Origin: Citrus sinensis
Lineage: Eukaryota; Streptophyta; Magnoliopsida; Sapindales; Rutaceae
Direction: 5' to 3'
Length of the DNA stretch: 64,000 bases
Assembly: GCF_022201045.2 (NCBI RefSeq)
Contig: NC_068559.1
Span: 27,163,501-27,227,500 of the forward strand
Part shown: positions 36,201 to 47,345 of the stretch, piece after piece
Numbering within the stretch: position 1 is the first letter of the stretch
How the letters are laid out: each line of letters opens with the position of its first letter
Made by a program: the position numbers and the translations under genes
Notes under the pieces: model-generated
The model's database searches: none
Seen by the model: the letters and a program-made list of their open reading frames with translations, nothing else
Told to the model about the DNA's origin: nothing

Positions 36201-37011
36201 GAAGCCTAGCTCAAAATGCAAGATAGGCATCTTTTGCCATTCAAAAGTTGAAAGGATGTCTGTGTAATGACATCTTGGAAAAGAATTATATCAAAATTCT
36301 GTAAGGTTAATAGAACAAATCCTAATTCTAACATTTGGAAAGAGAATTATATCAAATCTCTTACAATGTAATCCAGGATGCAAAACTCAGACTACCAAGT
36401 AAAGATAGTAGGAAAACAGAATGCACAAAGAACCTTGCACGCTCAAATGAAGCAGCTGATGAGGATAAACCGCAACTGCATTCACACATCCACATTCCCA
36501 CTCCATGAATTCCCCTCTTGCTTAAAAATGAACATCTTGTTTCCTGCTTTTCACACACCTAACAAAATTATACCGAAAGAAGCACATTAAATGAGTTAAA
36601 ACTTAAAAGGGCACAAATGAAATGATACACACTGCATACTAGTTCAAACATTAACCACTCTCGGTATCCCACCAAGGCAACAGTAAATTACCTGAACAGT
36701 AGCTTCTTCAGAAAATGTAAAAGGAAAATTATTCAATACATCTACGCACTTCATTTGCTGTTCTAACCTTTCACACTCTCCTTTATGATCACTCCAATGT
36801 GAAATCTGTTAAAAAAAATATATATTCTTACCCAATAACTTTCACTCATTTTTTTCCAACAAAAAATTAAATAGTTGATGTAAAGAAAGAAGTAAAAATT
36901 GATGGGCACCTGGTGAGAGACGGAGCAATAAGCAACGGCTCCACAGCGACCACAACGTCTTCTGGCCGGGCCAATGCAACGAGTTCCACGCCCTTTGCCA
37001 GCACACTCCAT
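33259..37011 (-). CDS. MYND zinc-finger protein with an MSS51-like C-terminal domain
   Basis: Eleven exons by GT-AG sites and phase: 36910-37011, 36692-36805, 36434-36558, 35756-35805, 35582-35682, 35120-35207, 34559-34667, 33874-34045, 33658-33729, 33453-33566 and 33259-33351, giving 379 residues. Residues 3-45 form a MYND zinc finger (C12, C20, C23, C29, H33 or H37, H41, C45, with C3 in place of the usual close first Cys pair). MYND fingers bind proteins. The rest fits the domain first seen in the yeast mitochondrial translation activator MSS51 and in vertebrate ZMYND15/17: [20 protein letters not shown], then [20 protein letters not shown], then [18 protein letters not shown] and [14 protein letters not shown]. 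No clear transit peptide precedes the finger. A nuclear or cytosolic place is as likely as a mitochondrial one. Its role in plants is not known to me. The gene looks whole. Confidence 0.88.
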
Positions 37012-37374
37012 TGATTTTGGTGCCTCTAGTTCGCGGTTAATTTGACAAAATAATACTATATGCTTGTCTTAATGAAATTGAAATCCAATACAAAAGTCTG
37101 GTATTTTGATCATCTAATATCAATCAATCAATCAAATGGAGGAAGCAGTGGATGTCCTCAAAAACTGATAAAAGTGAAAAGCACGAACTTTAATTGTATA
37201 GCCGAGAACATGAGTTTGGGCTTTAGATATTAACTATGGGCTTATGACCGCTAGTTTAAGAGGAGTGCTTCTAACGCCCCCCCTCAAACGTCCTTAAAAA
37301 ACCCCACCCCTCAAACTTACAATTGTAACCCTAAAACAAGAATTACAATAAAAGACATTATGTCTTTTTCTAAT
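37012..37374. other. 5' flank of the MYND gene
   Basis: Upstream sequence of the minus-strand gene. It has a short C-run (cgccccccctc near 37276) and no gene. Confidence 0.35.
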
Positions 37375-38150
37375 GGGAAATTATCAGCCATATATCCTTA
37401 AATGACACCAGTATCAAACGTGTTACAATACTTTTTAAGTGTATCACTCGTATACCCTAAGTTGACAAAACACTTCTGCCGTCCACCAATCCGTTAATTG
37501 CCGTTTGCGAGCGCTGACATCATAAGAGTAATCTAGTTTTTTTTTAAAAAAAATGACATGTCATCCCATTTACCTAGTAAAAAATGACATGTCATATGAT
37601 ATATTTTGATAAAAATGACATGTCATCCCATTTATCAGATAATTGTTAATAATTGCAAAAAAAAAAAAAAAGCTACTTTACAACCGAATCTACTCCTCCA
37701 AAATTTAACCTAAATTATTGAAGATCTACTATTTCAAGCTCCAACTTGAATTTTTTATGGTATAATATGTATAATTGTAAATAATATGTTGTTAATAATT
37801 TTTTATGGTATAAGATGGATATTTTTTATGGATAATTGTTAATAATATGTACCACTAATAATTCATATTTTTTTAATAACAAAATGTATTGTTAATAACA
37901 AAATAAAAAAAAATTGTGTATTGAAAATTTACATTAATTTTCAACGAAAATTTGTCTTTTTACTTCATTTTGAGTTTAAAGGGTAAAATAATCATTTTGC
38001 TCAAATTCTGTTAAGTTCTTAACGGTAGTAAATGAAAAAGTGGACGCCATAACTCTTTTATCAACTTAAGGTATACGAGTGATATAAGCGAAAAATGTTA
38101 TAGCACGCTTGATACTGGTGTCATTTAAGAGTATATGACTGATAATTTTC
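37375..38150. mobile_element. Long-TIR MITE, Mutator-like
   Basis: A 776 bp element with inverted ends of about 120 bp. The left end has ttatcagccatatatcctta, then tgacaccagtatcaaacgtg. The right end is the inverse (cgcttgatactggtgtca, then gactgataatttt). Mismatches are scattered. The flanks repeat ttttctaat (37366-37374) and ttttcctaat (38151-38160), close to a 9-10 bp target duplication. Long TIRs with such duplications point to the Mutator superfamily. The centre is AT-rich with a repeated 'atgacatgtcatcccattta' word at about 37553-37630. It is non-coding. Confidence 0.75.
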
Positions 38151-38160
38151 TTTTCCTAAT

Positions 38161-41100
38161 TTGTTTTTTGTCCATGTCTTTTAAGTTCTCTCTTCTGGAA
38201 CTTAAATGAGTAATTTAGTATTGTAGCATCAAATCTTCTTATACCAGAACAATAAAAGGATTAATCTTGTTCCTCGAAAGTTTTAAGAAAAAGAAAAAAT
38301 TCATGTAATCAACAATCTTTACAATATTTTCAAGACGGATTGTTAATAATAAATCTCATATTAATTTTTAGTTTTTTTTTTACCTCAACTAAAAGTCTCC
38401 ATGTCTATCTTTTACCTACTTACCATGTGAAGGAGGAAATAAAATGAATTAATAAACCATAAAAGGAAATAACAATAAAATCCTGCTAATTAGTTACTCC
38501 CAATTCACATTAACTTATGTAAAATTTCAAAGAATTGGCTTATATCTTATGAAGCTTTTTTTTTAGGGGGCAAAGATTGACTTTAGAAATGAGAGAGAGA
38601 GAGGGAGAGGGAGAGACTGTTGGAAAAGGAGGAGGCTGGAGTTTATGTTTATAAAATGTAGTTTTAGAATTATGGAAGTGTTATTACAATTAATTGAAAT
38701 TTTAAACTCTTTTTTTTAGTGTGGTATTCTTAGGGAAAGGATTTAATGAAAAATTTTGGGGGTATTAAAAGGCCAACTCTTAATTTAAATTTTAACGCAA
38801 AATAAAGTATTTTCCAGTCTCTTGTTGTATTGAGAATAATTATAAAATATTAATGTAAAATAATACATTCCACCAATAAAAAATCCCTTATTTTATTAAA
38901 TAAAAGATAAATTAAAATATGAGAAAAACAAATTAAAATAATAATAAAAAATACATATTCTAATATAATATATTTTATCACATAATATATCACAATGTAT
39001 GTTTTTCTTATTTTTAATTTATGTTAAAGTAAGTCTGTAAGGATGCATAAATAGAAATATGGAAATATCTAGAGGAATACAATGATTTTTATATTTTCAT
39101 TTTTTTTTTGGCCAGGTTGGATTTAAATTGGTTGTTAGTGGGATAGCATCATTGCCCTTCTTCGAGGTGTCTTTGTGCATGAAGTTGCTCAATGCTCGCC
39201 GTGTGAGTGTGTGTCTGGTTACCTGCCCGGTTACTTATTCCAATTTTTTAAAAACATAAATACATATATACTTTTTTTTTTTATTAACTTTCTTTTGAAG
39301 AGTGGTGACTGTAGCTTAGCCACTGCCAGTGTCCCCAAGCAATCAAGCAAACAGGCCCAGATTGCTTTTAAATTGGAGGGTGAGTCGACAAGCAAACAGA
39401 GTCATCTTCATGTGTTTTTAACTGTTTATTCACTTGGAAACAACCACATACAACATCATAGGTTAGGTTAGATTAGATTGGGATTCAAGATTTAGAGTTA
39501 ATTTCGGAACCAATACAGTTCTGTCGCTAGTAATTTTTCTACCAACCGAATTGTGAGCGTTAAATTTTTTGTTACTTTTCTCTTTAGTAAGACTCTGAAT
39601 ATTTTAGATGTCACTACCAAAGTTCTTCAATTCTTGTGATGTTATAGCATATCCTTGATTCCTTAAATATACCCCAAGATAATAGAGTGTTTGAAAATAT
39701 GGAAGAAGTCTTGTTACCTGTTTGGTAAAAGCAGAAAAGGAGGAATAATTTTTAAAAATAAAAAAAGGTTGCCAGTTGAAGAAACCGTGGGAAAAATAAG
39801 ATAGCCAAATCACACTGAAATATTAAAAAGCAGATTCCCATCCCATATCATCTTAAATAAAAATTCATCTTTCGCACCGTCGTCATTGCTTTCTTTCTTT
39901 TTCTCTTTTTTTAACCTTATGAAGCAATGAAAAATATTATTAACCTTAATTATATATTCTGGGTACATTTGAGCTATGATTCTCTTCGAACCTTCAATGT
40001 AATATCGGATCCCCAAAATCCAATCCATTCAAAAGAGTTCAGTTGGTCGGCCATGAGCCCATGCCTCCGAATCACACACATGACATGCCCACACGCCAAG
40101 AGAACAAAATACACATACTCATCAAGATTCCAAATGGGTCGTACGATTACTTTTATCCCCACACGTTTTTCTTTTCTTTTTTCACTTTATTGATCGTCAA
40201 TCATCATGAAACCTGAGGGTGGAAAATATAAATTAGTGGGTCATGGTGGGCCAAATTTGAGATTCTGTTTGACTAATGGGCATTAGTTTGCCCTTAAAAA
40301 AGAGAAAAAAAATTTCTATCAAGCTCTAGTCTGATTAGAGTTGTTTTTCATAATCAATTCCCAAGTCAACCAGTTCTTTATGCTCTTTTAATTTCTTGTC
40401 TAAGAGTTGGAAATTTATGTTTCTTATTTCAAAGAATAATGATAAATATTTTAATTTTTTTAATTGCTAAGATCCAAGCTAGATTAATTGGTTAGAACAG
40501 CTCCTGGAACAGTCTAACTATTCTTTGTCACACCTTAAGATGCCCTAGATTAACTTAGCTGCGAGACAAATAAAGGAACACCGAAAAAAGTCTCATACAA
40601 CAGCAAATATTAAGAACAAAAAAAAAAAAAAGAGTAAAGAGAATAGCATAAGAGATTTACATAGTTTAAAGCACCTTACCAAGGAATTAATCCTACGGCT
40701 TTATTATAATTTTTTATTGTTTCAAATTTATGGGCTCATTAGCAAGTGCTCTTTACCCTCTTTAGCATTGTGTGATTAAAATTCAAAATAATGCAAGTGC
40801 AACTCTGCCAGTTAGAAGGGCGATGACAAAAACGGAAAAATGAAAAAGAAAAAGAAAGGGCCGTACAGGTTAGTCACCGGAAAAATGACCTAGGGTTAGC
40901 GTAACCGTGGCTCTCCTCCTGACCGACGCGGGTTTGAGTGAAAAAAAAAAAAAAAACAAGACGGGGGTGGCTGTGACGACAAAGCATCACGTTGTGTGAG
41001 ATTAGCTTTCACCTCTCTTTAAGGAGAAGATGCCGCGATATGTTGATTAGATCTACGTGACAACATAAAATCTTCTTTGGAAAGGCAATTCAACCGCAGT

Positions 41101-41374
41101 GCTCTGCGAGATTTGATCTGCTGTGTGCCAGTACAGTGTCTGAAAGTTTAGAAAGTATAGCAAAAGTCCAAATTTTGAAAAAGAGTGTGTTGGTCCCACG
41201 CCAAGATTTCTTTGGACTCCCAAATCTCCCTGATTTGGCGTGTGGTAAATATAAATTCCCATTTTAAAAGGAAAAAGGAAAAAGGAAAAAAAGTTAGAAA
41301 TGGATTTCGATAGATTACAACATCATTCCATCCCACTTTACTCGCGACGTCAAAATGTCCTGACCCCAAATTTA
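38161..41374. other. Intergenic, no gene seen
   Basis: 3.2 kb of AT-rich DNA. It holds a GA-rich run (38589-38617), several A/T homopolymers (for example 40617-40631 and 40940-40956) and short unconserved frames such as 39175-39471. I see no domain in them. The words around 40880-40935 (tagggttagcgtaaccgtgg, then gcgggtttgag before an A run) hint at a decayed SINE but lack a target duplication. Confidence 0.35.
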
Positions 41375-41540
41375 AGGCTCCGGTTAAGTTACGTTAAACG
41401 TAACTTAAGTCAGATACAGCAATAATATTAGTGATGAAATTTATCACTATTATTGTGTCGGGCTAAGTTACGTTAACATGGACTTATCACTGTTGTTGTG
41501 TCGGGCATAAGTTACGTTTAACGTAATTTAACCGGCTCCT
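41375..41540. mobile_element. Fold-back MITE, 166 bp
   Basis: The left end aggctccggttaagttacgt and the right end (acgtaatttaaccggctcct) are inverted with few mismatches. The arms continue with 'taaacgtaactta' and its inverse. The inner half also carries a tandem pair, 'ttattgtgtcgggctaagtt' and 'ttgttgtgtcgggcataagt'. The flanks repeat aaattta/aaatttta. It is non-coding, and the superfamily is not clear. Confidence 0.65.
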
Positions 41541-43286
41541 AAATTTTATATTTCTTATTAACCTAACTATTTACTATTTATAACTTGTACTCCACCTGAT
41601 ATCAATATACTTTTTTGAAAAATTACACGTAATTCAAATACACTTTAACCGTTACTATATATGTATTTTACATTTATAACTTTATGAAATACATTATAAA
41701 AACAGCTACATAATTTATGATATATGTGTTATAATACTTGAAACATCTTATAAGTTGTACACCACATTAATCAATTCAAAAAAAAATATTACGTACAATA
41801 TCTTAAAAATCAAAGTGTGTTGTTAGATATACACGATCAATTGATATAGCCATAACTATTTTGAATCAAAGAAATTCAAAGATTGAGGAATGAAATAGAG
41901 AGCAAGTGGAGAAAGTTATGTTGATTATTCCCGCATTGACTTACTTATTATCATTTAGCCCCTTTTGGCTTCATATCATTTATGTTATTTGCATGAATAG
42001 TTGGATAATTCCCAACTAGATCCACAACATTTACCACTTTAGTGCATGTTAAAAATTTTTAATACCTCGTCTTATTCTTAGTGTTAAAATAACATAAGAA
42101 AAACACGCTCTTTAGGGATAAAAATGATATTTCCAAATACAAATAGATTATTCAATTGCAAAGTAAGATCTTTCTGTTTGTTTATGCATGCGTGGCTGTG
42201 ATGGAGTCGGGATGTGTGAAATGAAAAAAAAAATCAACATAATTATAATTTCGATGTTGCATTGGGGTTGCGATAGCAAATTTGCAACGAAGATAAACAT
42301 CCATCTATTTCGTAGAATTCTCCATTTTTAGTTTGAAGTAAATCATGATCGATCATCACCTGATATACATCGCTTGCATCTTCATCTCATACACGCGAGT
42401 CTGCAAATACGAAGAGATTACCATTGGTAATGGTATCTCGTTGAATCCGATCTGCACAAAATATTTTAATTATAATCGATGTATATATACTTATGTTATT
42501 CCCATTAAATACCAGATTACCTTACCGCAGACAAGATCAAACTCGTAATTCTCTTAGAACGTTTTGAAATTCAAACTTGCAATTAACACAATCTCAAACT
42601 TTCAGTGAAGCGAGATTCGTTTTCATATACAGAAGCCAGCTTGACTTTGATACGCTAAAAGCTTTAGGTGAATCATAGAAAGATAATAGGATCACCTAAA
42701 AAGTAAAATAAATAAATGAAGCAAACAAAACACGAGGCAGCACGTGTATGACTCACGAGATTACTGAAGATGCCCCACAGCCATTTCCCTTCTTTTATTT
42801 ATTCAAAGGCTTGTGTGCTTGTAGTGGTACGACCACAGTACAGTTATGGCTGTAAATGTCACCGGCGAAAGGCAGTACAGTAAAAACTTCACCATCCTTC
42901 ATAACCCAGCCGGTACCGAACACGTGTCAGTTATCGAATTACTGATGCGGTCATAGTTTGACCTCTGCCCAGTTTATCTCCTCGATCCCGACCATTCACC
43001 ATCACTCCTTTTTTTTTTAACGCATTCCAATATTTGACCGAAATATCGCTGGACAAAAATCAATAGCACCGCGATGAGAGATAAGAGATGAGAAGATGAG
43101 ATAATAATGTCTTGATTTGGAGATCTCACCAAAGTGGATTTCAGAATCCGAGCGTTATTAGAGGCTGGTATTAAAAAAAAAAAAAAGTGCAGATTTCTTA
43201 GAGAGAGAAAGATTTGATTTGATAGAGAAAAAAATATAATGAAATAGACAGATACGACGTATTATAATAGTACTTTATAGGCAGCG
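41541..43286. other. Intergenic and promoter region of the response regulator
   Basis: AT-rich up to about 42700. The last 600 bp are likely promoter. A G-box core CACGTG is at 42921-42926. AGATT-type words that suit B-type ARR binding occur at 43210-43215 (agattt within agatttgatttgat). No coding sequence is supported. Confidence 0.4.
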
Positions 43287-43294
43287 TATAAAAG
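43287..43294 (+). promoter_or_regulatory. TATA box of the response regulator gene
   Basis: TATAAAAG lies about 135 bp before the ATG at 43425, in a spot free of other TATA-like words on its 3' side. Confidence 0.65.
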
Positions 43295-43424
43295 AAGATG
43301 GCTTAGCGGGCCTGGGGTCATGTTTTTGCCTCTTGCCCCAAGAGAGTCCACTAAACTGACACCATTTCCGTTTTAATTAAGAATTCTTTCTTCTTTCTTT
43401 CTGTTGTGAGAACTAAGAAAAGAG

Positions 43425-44546
43425 ATGACGACGACAAACGGCGTCGCTTCGTTGAGGTTGATATCCGATGAGATCGATGGTTTTGATTTATCGCCGTCTG
43501 ATACTGAAGAAGTTCATGTCCTGGCGGTTGATGACAGCTTTGTTGATAGAAAAGTCATCGAGAGGTTGCTAACGATCTCTTCTTGTAAAGGTCCGTATTT
43601 TCTTACCATTTTTCTTCAGTTTTTTTTTTTTTTTTTTTTTTGCCCACCTAATTTTATGTTTCCATTTGCAGTGACTGCAGTTGATAGCGGAAGGAGAGCT
43701 CTGCAATTCCTTGGATTAGATGAGGAACAGAGCATTAATGGCTTTGATGTGAGTGAATTTTGAACTTGATTCAAAGTTCAAACATCAGGCTTAATTTTCT
43801 ATTATTTTAAATAAAGTTCGACCTGAATTCTAATCAATCGTTTGGTGGATTCAGGGTTTGAAAGTGGATTTGATAATCACAGATTACTGTATGCCTGGAA
43901 TGACCGGATACGAGTTACTTAAGAAAATCAAGGTAACCACTCCATTTAACTTTCTTTATTCAACAATTATTGTTTTTCTTAATTTACAAAATCTGTTTTT
44001 GTTTATTTATCAATCTGTTTTTGTTTCCCTTTTTTTTTTCCCTCCAACAATCTTGAGCAGGAGTCATCTGCTCTCAGAGAGATACCAGTTGTAATTATGT
44101 CATCAGAAAATATTTTGGCGCGCATAGACAGGTAAAATATATATTAATTTAAAAAAACTGAAATTAATTTGAAAGTTGAAACTATTTTGCAGATTTGTAT
44201 TATTGATTTATGTTTCAAATTTGAAAATTGCGACAGATGTTTAGAGGACGGAGCAGAGGATTTTATAGTGAAACCGGTGAAATTATCAGATGTGAAAAGG
44301 ATTAAAGATTACTTGACGAGAGACGTTAATTTGGGAAATGAAGGGAGAGGCATTAACAAGAGGAAGGCACGAGAAAGTTGTGATCTGTCTTCATCACCTC
44401 CGTCCGTTATCACATCATCATCCTCTCCATCGTCACCGTCCTCACCCTTTCGATCACCGTCAATTCACTCATCATCAGCACCGTGTTCTCCTCCTTCGAC
44501 GTTAGATTCTCCCACTAGCCGTCTCAAAATGACCATCTCTGATTAG
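43425..44546 (+). CDS. Type-A response regulator (cytokinin signalling), ARR8/ARR9-like
   Basis: Five exons, 43425-43590, 43672-43748, 43855-43932, 44061-44131 and 44237-44546, give 233 residues. The receiver domain (about 29-157) has every key residue: the acidic pair D36-D37 in AVDDS, the phospho-acceptor D91 in [13 protein letters not shown], the Ser switch in VIMSS (about 117-122) and K143 in IVKPVK. There is no DNA-binding Myb domain, so it is type A. These proteins receive phosphate from the two-component relay and damp cytokinin output. The C-terminal tail (about 175-233) is Ser/Pro-rich. The tail and the five-exon layout are like Arabidopsis ARR8/ARR9, as are exon breaks after SSCK, NGFD, KKIK and ARID. 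Introns are short (81-128 bp), and the first holds a long T run. Transcription by type-B regulators is likely from family knowledge. Confidence 0.95.
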
Positions 44547-47213
44547 ATTCTTGTCATGTATTTTACCGATTAGGGAATCATGCAAATGCTGCAATTCTCC
44601 GTTGGTTTTAACGGTTTTTGTTGCTTCACCGCATTTTTTCTTTTTTTCTTTTTTTGGGTCATTTGGTTTTTTTTTTTTAATGATAATGACGACAATTTTA
44701 AGGGCAAAAATATTAACTAATTAAATTATGGAACCATCCAGTGTCAGCAAACCAATGAATCTAAAATCTAAAGAAGTAATTGCAACAATTGAAGACTTTT
44801 CATAACAACATAAAGATCTGTGTGTAATTATATTGATTTGAAATCTCTTTTATTTTAATTGTTGCAATTTGAACAATTTTCATAAATAAAAAATGGTAAT
44901 TTACTGTGTATTTCAAAAAAAAAACTCTGTGCTTATTTCATTTGCAAGTGCGATTAAAAATCTTAAATAACGTTAAGTAGACCAAAACAGTTGAGTCATA
45001 ATTTTATTTGCCATTACTAATTTATTATTAGATGATAAATTTTATAATTTATAAAATCACTATTAACATCTCCACTCTAAACACACTCGAAACGAGTTGA
45101 TTATATAAGTGGAGTGTTGAAAATTAAAGAAATTGGTTTCGTCAGAGTTTATTGATGTACGTCTATTTAAATGGAGTTAATTGGAATCTGAATAATTATA
45201 CAATATTACGGTGACATCTATTTTAGTGAAGAAAATGCAAAATGAAAAATGGGTTGGAAAATACCAAAGGAATATTTCATGAATTGTGTGTCGAGATTGA
45301 ATTTGAGAAAAGAAATGGCATGATGTGAAAGGATTAGGATTTTGGGTACGCAAAGATCTTGTTGTCTACTAAAAGAGAATATTTGGGATAGGAACGTGAA
45401 TAGTGTTGTGAGATGCGTTGGGATGTCTCCTAATGAAGAGGCTGGCAGCTGGCTGATGTGGGGCTCTGGGTGTGGCTCAGCTTCAGTGTTCTGTCTATTG
45501 TCTAGTTGCCCTTTTGTGTGTGGCAAGTGATAATTAGCCATATGCCCTGCTGTTGGGCCTTAAAATCTGTCATTTCAGTTCCTGGGCATCTTTGTTTCGA
45601 GCAAAAGCATCGAACACCACAGAGTTAAGAGAGATTTTTGGTTGGGTTTAGCCATTATCCACAGCTGAGCTCACAGCTTTGCATTTGCAATGGCGTGATT
45701 GGCACCCTCCCGCTGCCGGCACCTTCTTCGAGCACTTACTATAATTTTGGTTTTATCTCCCTGTGTTTAGTCAGCTTAAGCATTAATAATGGGACGGTTA
45801 ATTTGTCATTACATTATAATATGTGATGTTGATGATGTGCCACAACTAGTTTTTTTTGGAGGTGATTGGTGCGGCTGGCTAAAAAATATTGCAAAAGATC
45901 CGTGATTATTTGGTTTCCCTTTCGTGAAAGATATTAGACTTTTAAAAACCATTTTAGTTGTTGGCCATGAAAGCCTAGTTTGGCTATTGCAGACGAAAAA
46001 TAATAAATAATAAAATTCCCTCCTTCGTTTATGCTCAATGTCCCGTCACGTTTACCTTAAACTCTTTCCATGACCATCACCAATCGTTTTTTATTCTCTT
46101 TTGGGATTAGATACTATCACCAATCGTTCGTTAGTCGGCGAGAACTTTTGTGTTTTTAAACTTGATCTGCATGCTGCACATACAAGAAATTTCAAAATCG
46201 TATCAATGGAAAATCAAATAGGGTAATTTTTCATTTTTGAATTGGTTACCAACTACATATATTTTAATGCAAAGCCTTTATATATATATTGTTGAAAAAA
46301 TAGCATATCTATATGCTATTTTGAGGGCACATTTTGAGTGGATCCCACTTAACAAAAGTGAGAAATCGTGTGAGGTTCGGATTCTATTCCGTTAATACTT
46401 CATAAGTGTAATTTTATTTTCTCAAAATGGTGCTTGGGTGAATGAGAAATTATCTCTTAAAGTTCACCCTTAAAATTGGAAATTTGAAAGGAAATGAGGC
46501 TTATCCCACGTAGGAAAAAGAAGCCTATGGATTAGTGTTTATATACAAACACTTAACCATGCATGAATAAGAATAATAAGGATAAAGGCTCTCTCCACAC
46601 GCACGTTTGCAGAGGGAGAGGGGTACAAATCCTAGACTGATTTAATTGAACTCGTGTGCGCCCGCGCGTCCTGTGTACGTGAATGTCAGCTCAAAATCAT
46701 CCAAGTTTGCATGATACGTTTTTAATTTCCTTTTGATTTTTTTTGTAACAATTTAACAGTCTTTGAATTCAAAAGATTTGTATTCCGAAATTCAATTCTT
46801 TTGTTGTTGTTACCCACCCACATGAGTATAAAAAGGCACCTTCGCTCTTTTGTTTTTTACACACTGAAACCAGAACACATAGCATTTACAATTTTGTCTT
46901 TCCTCCTTTCATCTGTTTTTTCTGATCAAGTTTGCCACTGTTGGTTCGCCGGAATTACATGTATGTGCTTGACCGGAAATTCGTGCCCGTTGTATCCTGG
47001 GAAATAGTTACCAGCAGACCTAAAGTATTTTAAAAAATATTTCAATAAGTGGTAAATCTGTTTTAAGGAAACTGACATGTGCAGGCCTCGGGTTTCATTT
47101 TCTTTTCCCTGCTGTTTTCCAGTTGTTATTTCCAGTGTTGCTTCTGTTTATTTAACCTGCTGGTTTTATTTGTTTAACTCACTATGTTGTTTTTTCTTAC
47201 ATATATATATTAG
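44547..47213. other. Intergenic, no gene seen
   Basis: About 2.7 kb. The open frames 45218-45541 (minus) and 46801-47007 (plus) have no domain and no family look. Nothing else is recognised. Confidence 0.35.
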
Positions 47214-47345
47214 TTGGAACAAGATGCTAAACATTCAGCCTTGGTGCTCTACCGCATAGCGCCACCCGAACTTGAGAAATTACAGAAACAACTCAAGGAT
47301 TTATTGGACACAAGTTATATCCACTTGTCTAAGGCTCCATATATA
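47214..47345 (+). mobile_element. Ty3/gypsy reverse transcriptase remnant
   Basis: A fossil piece of about 130 bp. The frame contains RIAPPELEKLQKQLKDLLD and then IHLSKAPY, the stretch just before the palm of gypsy reverse transcriptases (YRxxPxELxELKxQLxELLxxGFIRPSxSPY). No neighbouring parts or LTRs are visible, so it is a very old, heavily reduced copy. Confidence 0.75.

Noticed and set aside
40880-40960. SINE-like words before an A run
   Set aside because: The B-box-like gcgggtttgag is a poor match and no target duplication flanks it.
45218-45541. 107-residue minus-strand frame in a long gene-free stretch
   Set aside because: No signal peptide, domain or family look, and no promoter signal. 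Length is within chance for this base composition.
46801-47007. 68-residue Cys-rich frame with a hydrophobic middle, like a small secreted peptide
   Set aside because: The N-terminal part is not a clean signal peptide, the Cys spacing fits no family I know and no intron or promoter evidence was seen.
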